This document shows positions 26,691-34,641 of a stretch of DNA of 64,000 nucleotides, piece by piece. Source of the stretch: HNR sp040400085 (GTDB taxonomy: Bacteria; Actinomycetota; Actinomycetes; Actinomycetales; Microbacteriaceae); assembly GCA_040400085.1 (NCBI GenBank), contig JBBAQX010000014.1:1-64000 (forward strand), written 5' to 3'. A program made the position numbers and the translations under genes. Numbering within the stretch: position 1 is the stretch's first letter; the number at the start of each line of letters is the position of its first letter. Under the pieces are notes generated by a model that worked only from the letters and a program-made list of their open reading frames with translations, ran no database searches and was not told where the DNA came from.

Positions 26691-26695
26691 GTCAA
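26667..26695 (-). promoter_or_regulatory. promoter of nrtR-nadABC-nadS
   Basis: On the minus strand TTGACT (26690-26695) is followed 17 nt later by TAAGTT (26667-26672); TATAAG in a 15-nt register is an alternative -10. The nrtR start lies about 30 nt downstream. Confidence 0.55.
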
Positions 26696-26771
26696 GACCT
26701 AAGTCTCGGTCACCCCGCGGCATAGTCCAGCGTGAAGGCACGGTCCAACGCGAAGCACCCTAGACCCCATC

Positions 26772-26827
26772 TCGTTTGCCCCAAATAGTACGTTTTCCGC
26801 GGAAAACGTACTATTTGGGGCAAACGA
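26772..26827. repeat. perfect 56-bp palindrome
   Basis: The 28-nt arms (26772-26799 and 26800-26827) are exact reverse complements, with no loop, centred in CCG|CGG. It lies between the chorismate mutase stop and nrtR. It could form a very stable hairpin or cruciform and may end the upstream transcript, but no U-tract follows on either strand. Confidence 0.85.
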
Positions 26828-26844
26828 AACGGGAGACGCGGCAA

Positions 26845-26910
26845 AAACGTGACCCAACCCCAGGAAACGTGACCCAGGCGCAGAAACGTGAGGCGCAGAA
26901 ACGTCACCCG
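26845..26910. repeat. four imperfect copies of AAACGTGACCCA
   Basis: Copies at 26845, 26865, 26884 (AAACGTGAGGCG) and 26899 (AAACGTCACCCG), 15-20 bp apart. The last overlaps nothing coding, ending just before the chorismate mutase stop codon. Confidence 0.6.
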
Positions 26911-26914
26911 GGCG

Positions 26915-27214
26915 CTACGACTTCTGCGCGTCCGCGATCTCCTCGTGGTGATGGATGACCTCGGCCACGACGAAGTTGAACCACTTTTCGGCGAACGCGG
27001 GGTCGAGGTTCGACTCTTCCGCCAGCGCCCGCAGGCGCTTGGTCTGCCATTCCTCGCGCGCCGGGTCGGCGGGAGGAAGGTGATACTGCGCTTTCAGCTG
27101 CCCCACCTGCTGCGTGCAGCGGAACCGCTCAGCGAGCATATGGATAAGCGCGGCATCAATATTGTCGATGCTGTTTCGAAGGCTCAACAGCTGCTCAGGT
27201 ACTGAATCGTTCAT
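26915..27214 (-). CDS. chorismate mutase, AroQ type
   Basis: 99 residues, all-helical AroQ fold. LRNSIDNIDAALIHMLAERF is the classical first helix with the active-site arginine, and KAQYHLPPADPAREEWQTKRL holds the second basic cluster. Converts chorismate to prephenate for Phe/Tyr synthesis in the cytoplasm. AGGAG precedes the ATG. It lies 33 nt after purA and is probably co-transcribed with it, though functionally unrelated. Confidence 0.9.
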   Translation of the reverse strand: MNDSVPEQLLSLRNSIDNIDAALIHMLAERFRCTQQVGQLKAQYHLPPADPAREEWQTKRLRALAEESNLDPAFAEKWFNFVVAEVIHHHEEIADAQKS

Positions 27215-27247
27215 AACTTCTCCTGCGAGGTGGCGGGTGGTTAGAGC

Positions 27248-28534
27248 CTAGTCAAGCAGATCGTGCAGCACAACGACCTGTTCGCGCTCGGGGCCGACCC
27301 CGATAGCCGAGAAACGCGCGCCGCTCATAGCTTCGAGCGTGCGCACGTACTTCTGAGCGTTCTCGGGCAGATCTTCGAAGCGACGCGCGCCCGTGATGTC
27401 TTCCGACCATCCGGGAAACTCTTCGTAGATAGGCTTGGCGTGGTGGAAGTCCGTCTGGTTGACGGGCATCTCATCGTGGCGCACGCCGTCGACGTCGTAG
27501 GCGACGCAGACAGGAATCTTCTCGAGGCCAGAAAGCACATCGAGCTTGGTCACCACGTAGTCGGTGACGCCGTTGATGCGCGCGTTATAGCGCGCGATGG
27601 GCGCGTCGTACCAGCCACAGCGACGGGGACGACCCGTGGTGGTGCCGAACTCGAAGCCGTTGTCGCGCAGGTAGTCGCCCGACTCGTCGAAGAGCTCCGT
27701 GGGGAAGGGTCCGGAACCGACGCGGGTCGTGTAGGCCTTGATCACGGAGATTACGCGCTCGATTCGGGATGGCGCGATTCCTCCGCCGGTCGCGGCTCCT
27801 CCAGCGGTTGCGCTCGAGGAGGTCACGAACGGATACGTGCCGTGGTCAATGTCGAGCATGGTCGCCTGGCCGGCCTCAAAGAGGACCGTCTTACCGGCAT
27901 CCAAGGCGTTATTGATCTCGAGCGAGGTGTCAGCCAGCATCGGGCGGAGGCGGTCGACGTAGGTGAGCAGCTCATCCACAATCTCATCGACCGTGATCGC
28001 GCGACGATTGTAGACCTTGACCAGCAGTGGGTTCTTTTGCTCGAGCGCGCCCTCGACCTTTTGACGGAGGATGTTCTCGTCGAAGAGGTCCTGGATGCGG
28101 ATGCCGACGCGGTTGATCTTGTCCGCGTAGGCAGGCCCGATGCCGCGCCCGGTTGTCCCGATCTGGCGCTTGCCCAGGAACCGTTCGGTGACCTTATCAA
28201 GCGTGCGATGGTAGTGCGTGATGATGTGGGCATTGGCGCTCACCCGGAGGCGCGAGACATCAACGCCGCGGGCGATGAGCCCGTCGAGCTCCTCAAAAAG
28301 AACCTCGGGGTCAACGACGACGCCGTTGGCAATAACTGGGACGACACCCGGCGTCAGGATACCGGAGGGAAGCAGGTGCAGGGCATACTTTTCGTCGCCG
28401 ACGACAACGGTGTGACCCGCGTTGTTGCCGCCATTGAACTTCACGACGTAATCGACGCGGCTACCGAGAAGGTCGGTAGCACGCCCCTTGCCCTCATCGC
28501 CCCACTGGGCGCCAATAATCAGTACGGCAGGCAT
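27248..28534 (-). CDS. purA: adenylosuccinate synthetase
   Basis: 428 residues. Joins IMP and aspartate with GTP on the way to AMP. N-terminal GAQWGDEGKGRATDLL is the GTP/IMP loop (Arg where most have Lys after GDEGKG), with NGGNNAGHTVVV, GTTGRGIGPAYADK, TGRPRRCGWYD and PVCVAYDVDGVR. The ATG directly abuts the stop of the DUF3151 gene (TAAATG), and its ribosome site lies inside that gene. Confidence 0.98.
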   Translation of the reverse strand: MPAVLIIGAQWGDEGKGRATDLLGSRVDYVVKFNGGNNAGHTVVVGDEKYALHLLPSGILTPGVVPVIANGVVVDPEVLFEELDGLIARGVDVSRLRVSANAHIITHYHRTLDKVTERFLGKRQIGTTGRGIGPAYADKINRVGIRIQDLFDENILRQKVEGALEQKNPLLVKVYNRRAITVDEIVDELLTYVDRLRPMLADTSLEINNALDAGKTVLFEAGQATMLDIDHGTYPFVTSSSATAGGAATGGGIAPSRIERVISVIKAYTTRVGSGPFPTELFDESGDYLRDNGFEFGTTTGRPRRCGWYDAPIARYNARINGVTDYVVTKLDVLSGLEKIPVCVAYDVDGVRHDEMPVNQTDFHHAKPIYEEFPGWSEDITGARRFEDLPENAQKYVRTLEAMSGARFSAIGVGPEREQVVVLHDLLD

Positions 28535-28951
28535 TTATTCTCCCTCATCTATGCGTGCGATGGCGTGCGGATCTGCGCCGTTCAGAAAATCGGTGAGGCG
28601 TACGACCTCTGCCTCTTCTCCGATCTCTGCTGCCGACCGGCGCAGGGCGTAGAGCGAACGGAGCACTCCACGGTTAGGTTCGTGAGACCATGGCACGGGG
28701 CCCTGGCCTTTCCAGCCCGCCCGCCGAAGCGAATCGAGGCCGCGGTGATAACCCACACGGGCATACGCATAGGACGGCAGGGTGTCGCCAGCGGCGTGCG
28801 CCTCGTCCGCGAGAAGAGCCCAGGCGAGCGACGAAGCGGGGTGCGTTCGTACGATCTCTGCGACGGGGGTACCGTTCGCGAGCGCCGTCAATACATCGGT
28901 TTCTGCGGGCAAGTGTGTGGGCGGAATGCCCAGCAAATTGTCTAGGGTCAC
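28535..28951 (-). CDS. DUF3151 protein
   Basis: 138 residues from the GTG at 28951 (VTLDNLLGIPPTHLP), the usual family N-terminus; the frame continues upstream but without family-like sequence. DUF3151 is an actinobacterial family of unknown function; YAYARVGYHRGLDSLRRAGWKG and WSHEPNRGVLRSLYAL are its marks. It is directly coupled to purA, an association I recognise as common. Confidence 0.85.
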   Translation of the reverse strand: MTLDNLLGIPPTHLPAETDVLTALANGTPVAEIVRTHPASSLAWALLADEAHAAGDTLPSYAYARVGYHRGLDSLRRAGWKGQGPVPWSHEPNRGVLRSLYALRRSAAEIGEEAEVVRLTDFLNGADPHAIARIDEGE

Positions 28952-29002
28952 ACTCAATGCTATCCCACCCGCAGTTTTTCGCCCATTCCTCAGACATAAG
29001 AA

Positions 29003-29038
29003 GGGCGGGAACGAAAGCAAACTCTTTCGTTCCCGCCC
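29003..29038 (-). terminator. 15-bp hairpin after the LQNTG surface protein gene
   Basis: GGGCGGGAACGAAAG (29003-29017) pairs with 29024-29038 across a 6-nt loop. It sits 28 nt beyond the surface-protein stop. No clear U-run follows. Confidence 0.65.
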
Positions 29039-29065
29039 GGCGCTAGCGCCTATTGATAACGGCGG

Positions 29066-32000
29066 TTAGCGCTGTTGTGCGTTCCTCCTGCGCAGACGCA
29101 TGACGACCGCACCAGCCAGCAGCAACATCAGTGCGGCCGCGGATAGCAGTGACGTGTCAGCACCAGTATTTTGCAATACTCCCGCAGAAGACCCCGCAGC
29201 ACCCGCCGCAGAACCGTTGGTTGAGTCGGTCGCTGCGGCAGCAACGACCTCAAAGGTTCCTTCGATAGTCCCTGAGCTCGTCCCTGACAGAACGATGGAA
29301 TGCGTGCCCAGCTCGATATCCTGGGGAATAGTCCAGGTGAAGGTCACGACTCCGGATGCGTTAGCAGTCGAAGATCCCAAGGCCCGCGGTGTCGAGTACA
29401 TCGTCCCACTCACAACCTCGCCGCTAGCGTATCCGGTGGCGGTAACGGTTGCGGTTTCGCCACGTTTGTAGCTTGCCGCCCCAAACTTCACGGTAAGAGG
29501 CGAAGTTGTTTTTATCGTCGTGACGACAGCCGTTACTAGCGAGGTGTTTCCGGCTGCATCCGTCGCGGTGACCTTCAGCTGCACACCCTCCCCTACTGCC
29601 GGGGAAATAGCTATCGTGTAAGCCCCATCCGCCCCGACCTTAACACTGCCAAGGACGGTGCCGTCTGCGGTAGTAACCTTTACGGTTGATCCGGCCTCAG
29701 CCGTACCGGAGACCTGAGACCCGGTAGCTACCGATACGGTTGGCGCCGTAGGTGGTGTTGTGTCCTGATCAGCCGAAGCAAAACTGTACGACCCGATCGT
29801 CTCAACGTTACCCGCACGGTCAGTAGCGCGATAGCTCACAATCGTAGCCGCATTACCTACGCTGATCGCACCGGAATACGGCAGCCACGCGCTCGAAGCT
29901 GTGGCGACAGAATCGCCAGCGAAAAACTCGACTCGCTCCAACCCTGAACTGGCATCTACTGAACTAAGCGACAGGCTGCGTCCTGTTGGCGTGGCTGTCG
30001 TCACCGGCGCTTGGGTGTCAATCTTGACGTCAAACGCGACCTCAGCAGATACGTTATTTGCCGAGTCTGTTGCTCGTAATTTCACGGTGTGGACGCCGTC
30101 CCCCGTTACAGTAGTCGACCCGTTCGCCGCGGCATACCCCGCTGCATCGATGTTTGCTTCAACGGTAACCGCTCCGACAAAATCGTCTGTCGCCGTAGTC
30201 GTGAACGAAACCGGGCTGGTGTACCAGCCCCCGTTCCCGAGACGTGAGGCAGAATCAATGGCGTAAGACACAACCGGAGCTACAGTATCTGCGCCCGGGT
30301 AGATCTCGACCGTTGCTTTGTCGCCCTTAGTGGGCACCGCGTTCCCGGTGTCATTAATAACGTGGTTGTAACCGCCGTTTCCATCGAGGTTAAACGTCGT
30401 GATGTGACGGAACGTATCGTTCAGCGATTTGGGCGTTTGAATTGCGCTCTCGAGTTGCGGTGGCACCGATCCTGCATCCTGGGTCGCCGGGTTGAAGAAG
30501 CTATAAATTCCGAGACCGGATGCGCTGTGGCTGGTCACATTCGGGCTCACGAAATAGGAGGAGTATCCCTTTCGACCTGCGTCCATCCATGCTGCCTGGT
30601 TTGGAACATCGTATGGGGTCTCGCTCTGATAGAAAATTGTTGTCCCACCGTTTCCGTTCCAGACAACCTGATTCTTTTGGTAGTGCTCGGCGAACAATCC
30701 CATCGCCGTGACATTGTCACCGTTTACGATTACCCCGGTGTCTGCCGTGTTCTTTGTCCAGCCAACTCCGGTACCGTGATCGGCCCGCCATGCCCACGTA
30801 TCATCAAGCAGGACGTTGTCGCTATCAACCTGCAGGCTCGTTGTCGCTTTGCCCTCAGCGAGCCCGCCAATCCTGAAGAACACATCGCTCAGCCACGTTG
30901 GGTTGCTCGCTGACGAGCCTGCACCCGGGGTCGAGCCAACGTTCAGGAGGGTCGGCGAGTTTTGCGCGCCAGCATCAATGATGATTCCGCTGATGCTCAC
31001 ACCGGCAAAATCTGGGACGTCAATCGCTGCCGTGCCGTTATCGGGGATAAGTGTTGCCATGCCAAGACCCATGATGATTTGGTCGGGGTTATTGACTTTC
31101 AACGGCTCGGACAAGTGATAAATCCCTGGCGTAATCAAGAGATTTTTTCCTGCAGAAAGCGCCGCATTCATCGTGGCCGCGGTGTCGTCAGCCTGAGTGA
31201 TATAGAAATTGGTGATGGGGACGGTTGAGCCATAGGCGGCATCCTGACTCCATTGATGTCCGCTGCTCTGGGTCTGAGCCTTGGGCACATACACCGCATA
31301 TTGCGGCGCACCAACACCCTGCGGCTGCAAGAACAGATACGGCTTCTCTCGACTCACGGGAGTCTTCGCAACGACCGTGTTGGGAAGCGAGTCAGCTGGG
31401 GCCCCGTTTACTCCGGAAAAAACCATGTTCCAGACTCCGCCGGTCCATTTGGTTATCGAGCTATTTCGCGTGAACCACTGCTGCTGTGAGCCGGAAATAA
31501 CCTCGCCGGAGACATTCGAATTTGCAAGATATCCGCCGCTGGTATACCCGCAGGAGGTACCGCACAATTGGATATTGCCGTTGATATTGACCCGTCGCAT
31601 CGGGGATGCCTGGGAAACGGCCCAGTTCATTTTGCCCCCGATGGGATTCATCTTGACGTTTTCCACCCCTCGCCAGAAATTATTCAGGGCGTTTCCCGTT
31701 GCCGGGTTATCGTATGCCGATAAAGCCCCGTTGATGGTCACGTCATCCGGGCCTGCGCCCAGCCCTGACACCGTGTTGTAATAGCCAAGCTTTTGGTTCA
31801 GGTTGTAACTACCCGGCTTGAGCAATACCGCGTAGCGATTCGTGCTGAACTCTGCTTCGTTATTGATCTGGTTAAAAACCGTTGAGATCGCAATATCGCC
31901 GGAGCTGGGATCGAATATTTTCACATTTGGACCAAAATTTGGATTGGTCGGATCTGTTGGAACCCCTCCCAGCGCCTGTGCCGGGGAGGCAACAACGACG

Positions 32001-32107
32001 GATGCAGATACGAGACCCAGAATAATTGCTGCGGTGGTGAAACCTTTTACACGTTTATGGGGTCGCTTAAAATCTGCGCTGGATGGAGTTTTTACGGGTT
32101 TAGACAT
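29066..32107 (-). CDS. secreted beta-helix surface protein with Ig-like domains and an LQNTG sorting signal
   Basis: 1013 residues from the ATG at 32107 (AGAGAGGAAAG 7 nt upstream). Signal peptide ends near AQA-LGG. Residues about 45-560 form a parallel beta-helix of the GH55/pectate-lyase-3 type: a first segment YAVLLKPGSYNLNQKLGYY, an inter-helix region, and a second one (GKNLLITPGIYHLSEPLKV, ...ISGIIIDAG). Then Ig-like domains of the OmpL47 and Big_6 kind (VSYAIDSASRLGNGGWYTSP; SGTAEAGSTVKVTTADG). C-terminus LQNTG, membrane helix, RRR. Catalysis cannot be claimed; polysaccharide binding or cleavage is plausible. Unlike the other four surface genes it has no adjacent sigma fusion. Confidence 0.85.
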   Translation of the reverse strand: MSKPVKTPSSADFKRPHKRVKGFTTAAIILGLVSASVVVASPAQALGGVPTDPTNPNFGPNVKIFDPSSGDIAISTVFNQINNEAEFSTNRYAVLLKPGSYNLNQKLGYYNTVSGLGAGPDDVTINGALSAYDNPATGNALNNFWRGVENVKMNPIGGKMNWAVSQASPMRRVNINGNIQLCGTSCGYTSGGYLANSNVSGEVISGSQQQWFTRNSSITKWTGGVWNMVFSGVNGAPADSLPNTVVAKTPVSREKPYLFLQPQGVGAPQYAVYVPKAQTQSSGHQWSQDAAYGSTVPITNFYITQADDTAATMNAALSAGKNLLITPGIYHLSEPLKVNNPDQIIMGLGMATLIPDNGTAAIDVPDFAGVSISGIIIDAGAQNSPTLLNVGSTPGAGSSASNPTWLSDVFFRIGGLAEGKATTSLQVDSDNVLLDDTWAWRADHGTGVGWTKNTADTGVIVNGDNVTAMGLFAEHYQKNQVVWNGNGGTTIFYQSETPYDVPNQAAWMDAGRKGYSSYFVSPNVTSHSASGLGIYSFFNPATQDAGSVPPQLESAIQTPKSLNDTFRHITTFNLDGNGGYNHVINDTGNAVPTKGDKATVEIYPGADTVAPVVSYAIDSASRLGNGGWYTSPVSFTTTATDDFVGAVTVEANIDAAGYAAANGSTTVTGDGVHTVKLRATDSANNVSAEVAFDVKIDTQAPVTTATPTGRSLSLSSVDASSGLERVEFFAGDSVATASSAWLPYSGAISVGNAATIVSYRATDRAGNVETIGSYSFASADQDTTPPTAPTVSVATGSQVSGTAEAGSTVKVTTADGTVLGSVKVGADGAYTIAISPAVGEGVQLKVTATDAAGNTSLVTAVVTTIKTTSPLTVKFGAASYKRGETATVTATGYASGEVVSGTMYSTPRALGSSTANASGVVTFTWTIPQDIELGTHSIVLSGTSSGTIEGTFEVVAAAATDSTNGSAAGAAGSSAGVLQNTGADTSLLSAAALMLLLAGAVVMRLRRRNAQQR

Positions 32108-32547
32108 TGTGTGCTTTCCTCTCTGAATGCTGCCTTTATGCGCCCGGTCAGCTATCACCGGGGCGCTTATGTCACTCTCGCCCTGACGACCGCGGGCTCC
32201 CCAGTGAGGGGGTGCCTCTTGCGTATCGCCTCTGCCCGCTCTGAATCACATATCGGATTTAGTTTGAACATGGTTTTGTTGACGGACTGAACATATCACA
32301 GGTTTTCATCGACGTCACTAATAATTTTTCTCAGACACCATTTTCGACCCCCGCTAGAACTCGATATGCGCTAGAGCAGATAAGTCATGGTTTGCTATGT
32401 ATATCCGGGCTTCACCTAGTCAAAAAGCGAATACTTAGCCACATCCCTCGTGCAAATTCGGGCACGAGTATCGAACCTTCAGATATGTATTCAAAGAATA
32501 CAAATATGGTAAATTCGACCTTCAATCCTCAACCCAGATGGAGAAAT
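32108..32547. other. gene-free region between surface protein and TrmH-type gene
   Basis: About 440 nt containing the promoter of the surface protein and the 3' region of the methyltransferase. It is A+T rich around 32260-32520. No hairpin, operator or small gene that I could support. Confidence 0.4.
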
Positions 32548-33183
32548 CTAGGGGGCAGCGTGCCCCATCACCCACGAAAACATGGCAACGGCGGCCGCAG
32601 CCGACGCGTTCAGAGAACGAGTGGAACCGTATTGGGTGATCTCGACCACGGCATCCGCCGAATCGATCGCCTCCGCCGAAAGGCCCGGGCCCTCCTGCCC
32701 AAAAAGCATGATGCATTTCTCCGGCCACTCGAACGTCTCCATGGGAACGCATCCCGGCACGTTATCGATCGCGATGATGGGCAGCCCGCGTTCACGGGCC
32801 CAGGCGACCAGGTCTTCAACAGTCGGATGATTCAGCACGTGCTGGTACCGATCGGTCACCATCGCGCCGCGCTTGTTCCATCTCTTGCGGCCCACGATAT
32901 GCACGGTGTCGGCGGCGAACGCGTTGGCACTGCGCACGATGGAGCCGATATTCATGTCGTGCTGCCAGTTCTCGATTGCCACGTGAAACGGATGCCTATG
33001 CTCATCCAGGTCCGCGATGATCGCGTCCATCGTCCAGTAGCGATAGCGGTCGATCACGTTACGGGTGTCGCCATTTTCGAGGAGCTCCGGGTCGTAGCGA
33101 TCGCCCTCAGGCCACTCCGCCCGTCCGCCCGGCCACGGTCCGACGCCGGCGGTGGACAGCTCGTGGGTTGGGGAGGAGTTCAT
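32548..33183 (-). CDS. TrmH/SpoU-family RNA 2'-O-methyltransferase
   Basis: 211 residues. SPOUT knot motifs: motif 1 NWQHDMNIGSIVRSANAFA, motif 2 CIMLFGQEGPGLS and motif 3 YGSTRSLNASAAAAVAMF. Methylates a ribose in tRNA or rRNA using SAM; the target base cannot be told. No Shine-Dalgarno sequence before the ATG. Follows the LacI gene in the same direction with a 62-nt gap. Confidence 0.9.
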   Translation of the reverse strand: MNSSPTHELSTAGVGPWPGGRAEWPEGDRYDPELLENGDTRNVIDRYRYWTMDAIIADLDEHRHPFHVAIENWQHDMNIGSIVRSANAFAADTVHIVGRKRWNKRGAMVTDRYQHVLNHPTVEDLVAWARERGLPIIAIDNVPGCVPMETFEWPEKCIMLFGQEGPGLSAEAIDSADAVVEITQYGSTRSLNASAAAAVAMFSWVMGHAAP

Positions 33184-33245
33184 TGATCTATTGTCGCATT
33201 CGACAGCCGGGGCGAACGAATCCCAGCAAGTTTAAGCGACCAGTT

Positions 33246-34268
33246 TCATTCGCCCTCACTCCGCGGCACGGACGAGTCACGCACAACAAGCTCTGGTTGA
33301 AACACAACGTGTTGCGGAATAAATTTAGGATCGTGCGCCGCGTCCTTCAACAGCAGATCGACGGCGGTGGCCCCGATCAATTCGCTGGGCTGCCGAATCG
33401 ACGACAAGGGCACAATCGCGGCCTCGGCAAAAGCGATATCGTCATACCCGACAATCGCAATATCCTCAGGCACACGCACATCTCCGAGCTTCACGAACGA
33501 CTGAACCAGGCCGATGGCGAGCAGGTCGTTGGCGGCGAAGATCGCGTCGGGACGAGCATCCGGCAATCGAGCGGATATCGCATCTCCAGCGGACCGCCCA
33601 GCAGAGACGGTAAGAGATTCCGTCTCAATCTTTTCAAGAGAAATACCCGGATGCTCAACCGCTGCGTTATGCGCACCCGCAAACCTGTCAGACACCTGCC
33701 GAAAACTGCTCGGCCCACCCACAAAAGCGATGCGTTTACGCCCAATTTCTGCGAGATGATTGACTGCGAGGTATCCTCCCACCACGTCATCAACAGACAC
33801 GGAAGAGACTCCGTGCCCAGTGCCGTCGCGGTCGACGAGAACCACGGCGGTTCCGCGATCATGCATCAGATCTATGCGATCACTAATCTCTCCGCGGGGG
33901 GATAACAACACTCCCTGTACGCGCTGCTCGAGAAAGTGTTCAAGGTACGCAGCTTCGCGAGTATCGCTTTTATCAGAGTTGCCGAGAAGTACCGTGAGGT
34001 CGTGTTCTGCTGCCCGGTCTTCCGCTCCGCGGGCAAGATCCGTGAAGAACGGATTCGCCACATCAAGCACGATGAGGCCGATACTCCGACTGCGGCCCTC
34101 ACGGAGCTGCCTGGCCGCGTCATTGCGAATAAATCCGAGGGAATTGATAGCATCGTGTACCTTCCGCGCGGTCTCCGGGCTGACCTTTTGCGGCCGGTTC
34201 AGAACGTTCGACACGGTGCCGACAGAGACACCAGCACGCTCTGCGACGTCTTTAATACTGGCTGCCAC
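33246..34268 (-). CDS. LacI-family transcriptional regulator
   Basis: 340 residues. HTH at 4-24 (IKDVAERAGVSVGTVSNVLN) with the hinge PQKVSPETARKV, then a periplasmic-binding-protein-like sensor domain (SIGLIVLDVANPFFTDLARG ... IVGYDDIAFAEAAIVPLSSI). GTG start with GAGAGG 6 nt upstream. It is the only LacI regulator in the window, and LacI-type operators TGAAACGTTTCA precede two rhamnose promoters 8-16 kb away. I infer, but cannot show, that it represses the rhamnose genes. It has no enzyme partner next to it. Confidence 0.9.
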   Translation of the reverse strand: MAASIKDVAERAGVSVGTVSNVLNRPQKVSPETARKVHDAINSLGFIRNDAARQLREGRSRSIGLIVLDVANPFFTDLARGAEDRAAEHDLTVLLGNSDKSDTREAAYLEHFLEQRVQGVLLSPRGEISDRIDLMHDRGTAVVLVDRDGTGHGVSSVSVDDVVGGYLAVNHLAEIGRKRIAFVGGPSSFRQVSDRFAGAHNAAVEHPGISLEKIETESLTVSAGRSAGDAISARLPDARPDAIFAANDLLAIGLVQSFVKLGDVRVPEDIAIVGYDDIAFAEAAIVPLSSIRQPSELIGATAVDLLLKDAAHDPKFIPQHVVFQPELVVRDSSVPRSEGE

Positions 34269-34641
34269 AGTGACCTCTCAGTTCGGTGAAAACAATAATT
34301 TTGCTAGCTCTCATAATGCACCCATCAACGTCCGCTGCACGAAAAGGCGCGCCTTTTCTGAAGCTTTACTTAGAGACCGAATCAATAGATGGATGCTTGC
34401 GGCGCGTTAACCGGAAAGCAGGCGCTAGATCTGTTAGCGAAGTTGATATGAATAAACTATCGACCGGCCAGACGCTTCACGCTGGATTGCGACGCCCTAC
34501 CGTTGTCAAGTTGCTGCATTGAGCAGGTTGTCTGTTTAAACCTTTGTGCCCGGTCACGGTGGCAGATAATGCCACCGTGACCGGGCGAGAAAGATCTCAG
34601 GGTACGCTCAATCAGTTATGAAGAGCGGCTCTGATTCTTGC
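34269..34641. other. gene-free region between lacI-type gene and surface protein 3
   Basis: 373 nt. It holds the promoter of the LacI gene (A+T rich at 34290-34320) and the terminator hairpin of the surface protein. No LacI-type palindrome of the TGAAACGTTTCA kind is present here, so autoregulation through that site is unlikely. Confidence 0.4.
34549..34585 (-). terminator. 16-bp hairpin after the LALTG surface protein gene
   Basis: CCCGGTCACGGTGGCA (34549-34564) pairs perfectly with 34570-34585 over a 5-nt loop. It lies about 60 nt after the stop, again without a U-tract. Confidence 0.7.

Noticed and set aside
27263..28945. 560-codon open frame on the plus strand opposite purA and DUF3151
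   Set aside because: It is antisense to clear housekeeping genes; its length follows from G/C-ending codons on the real strand, and the translation has no family-like motifs.
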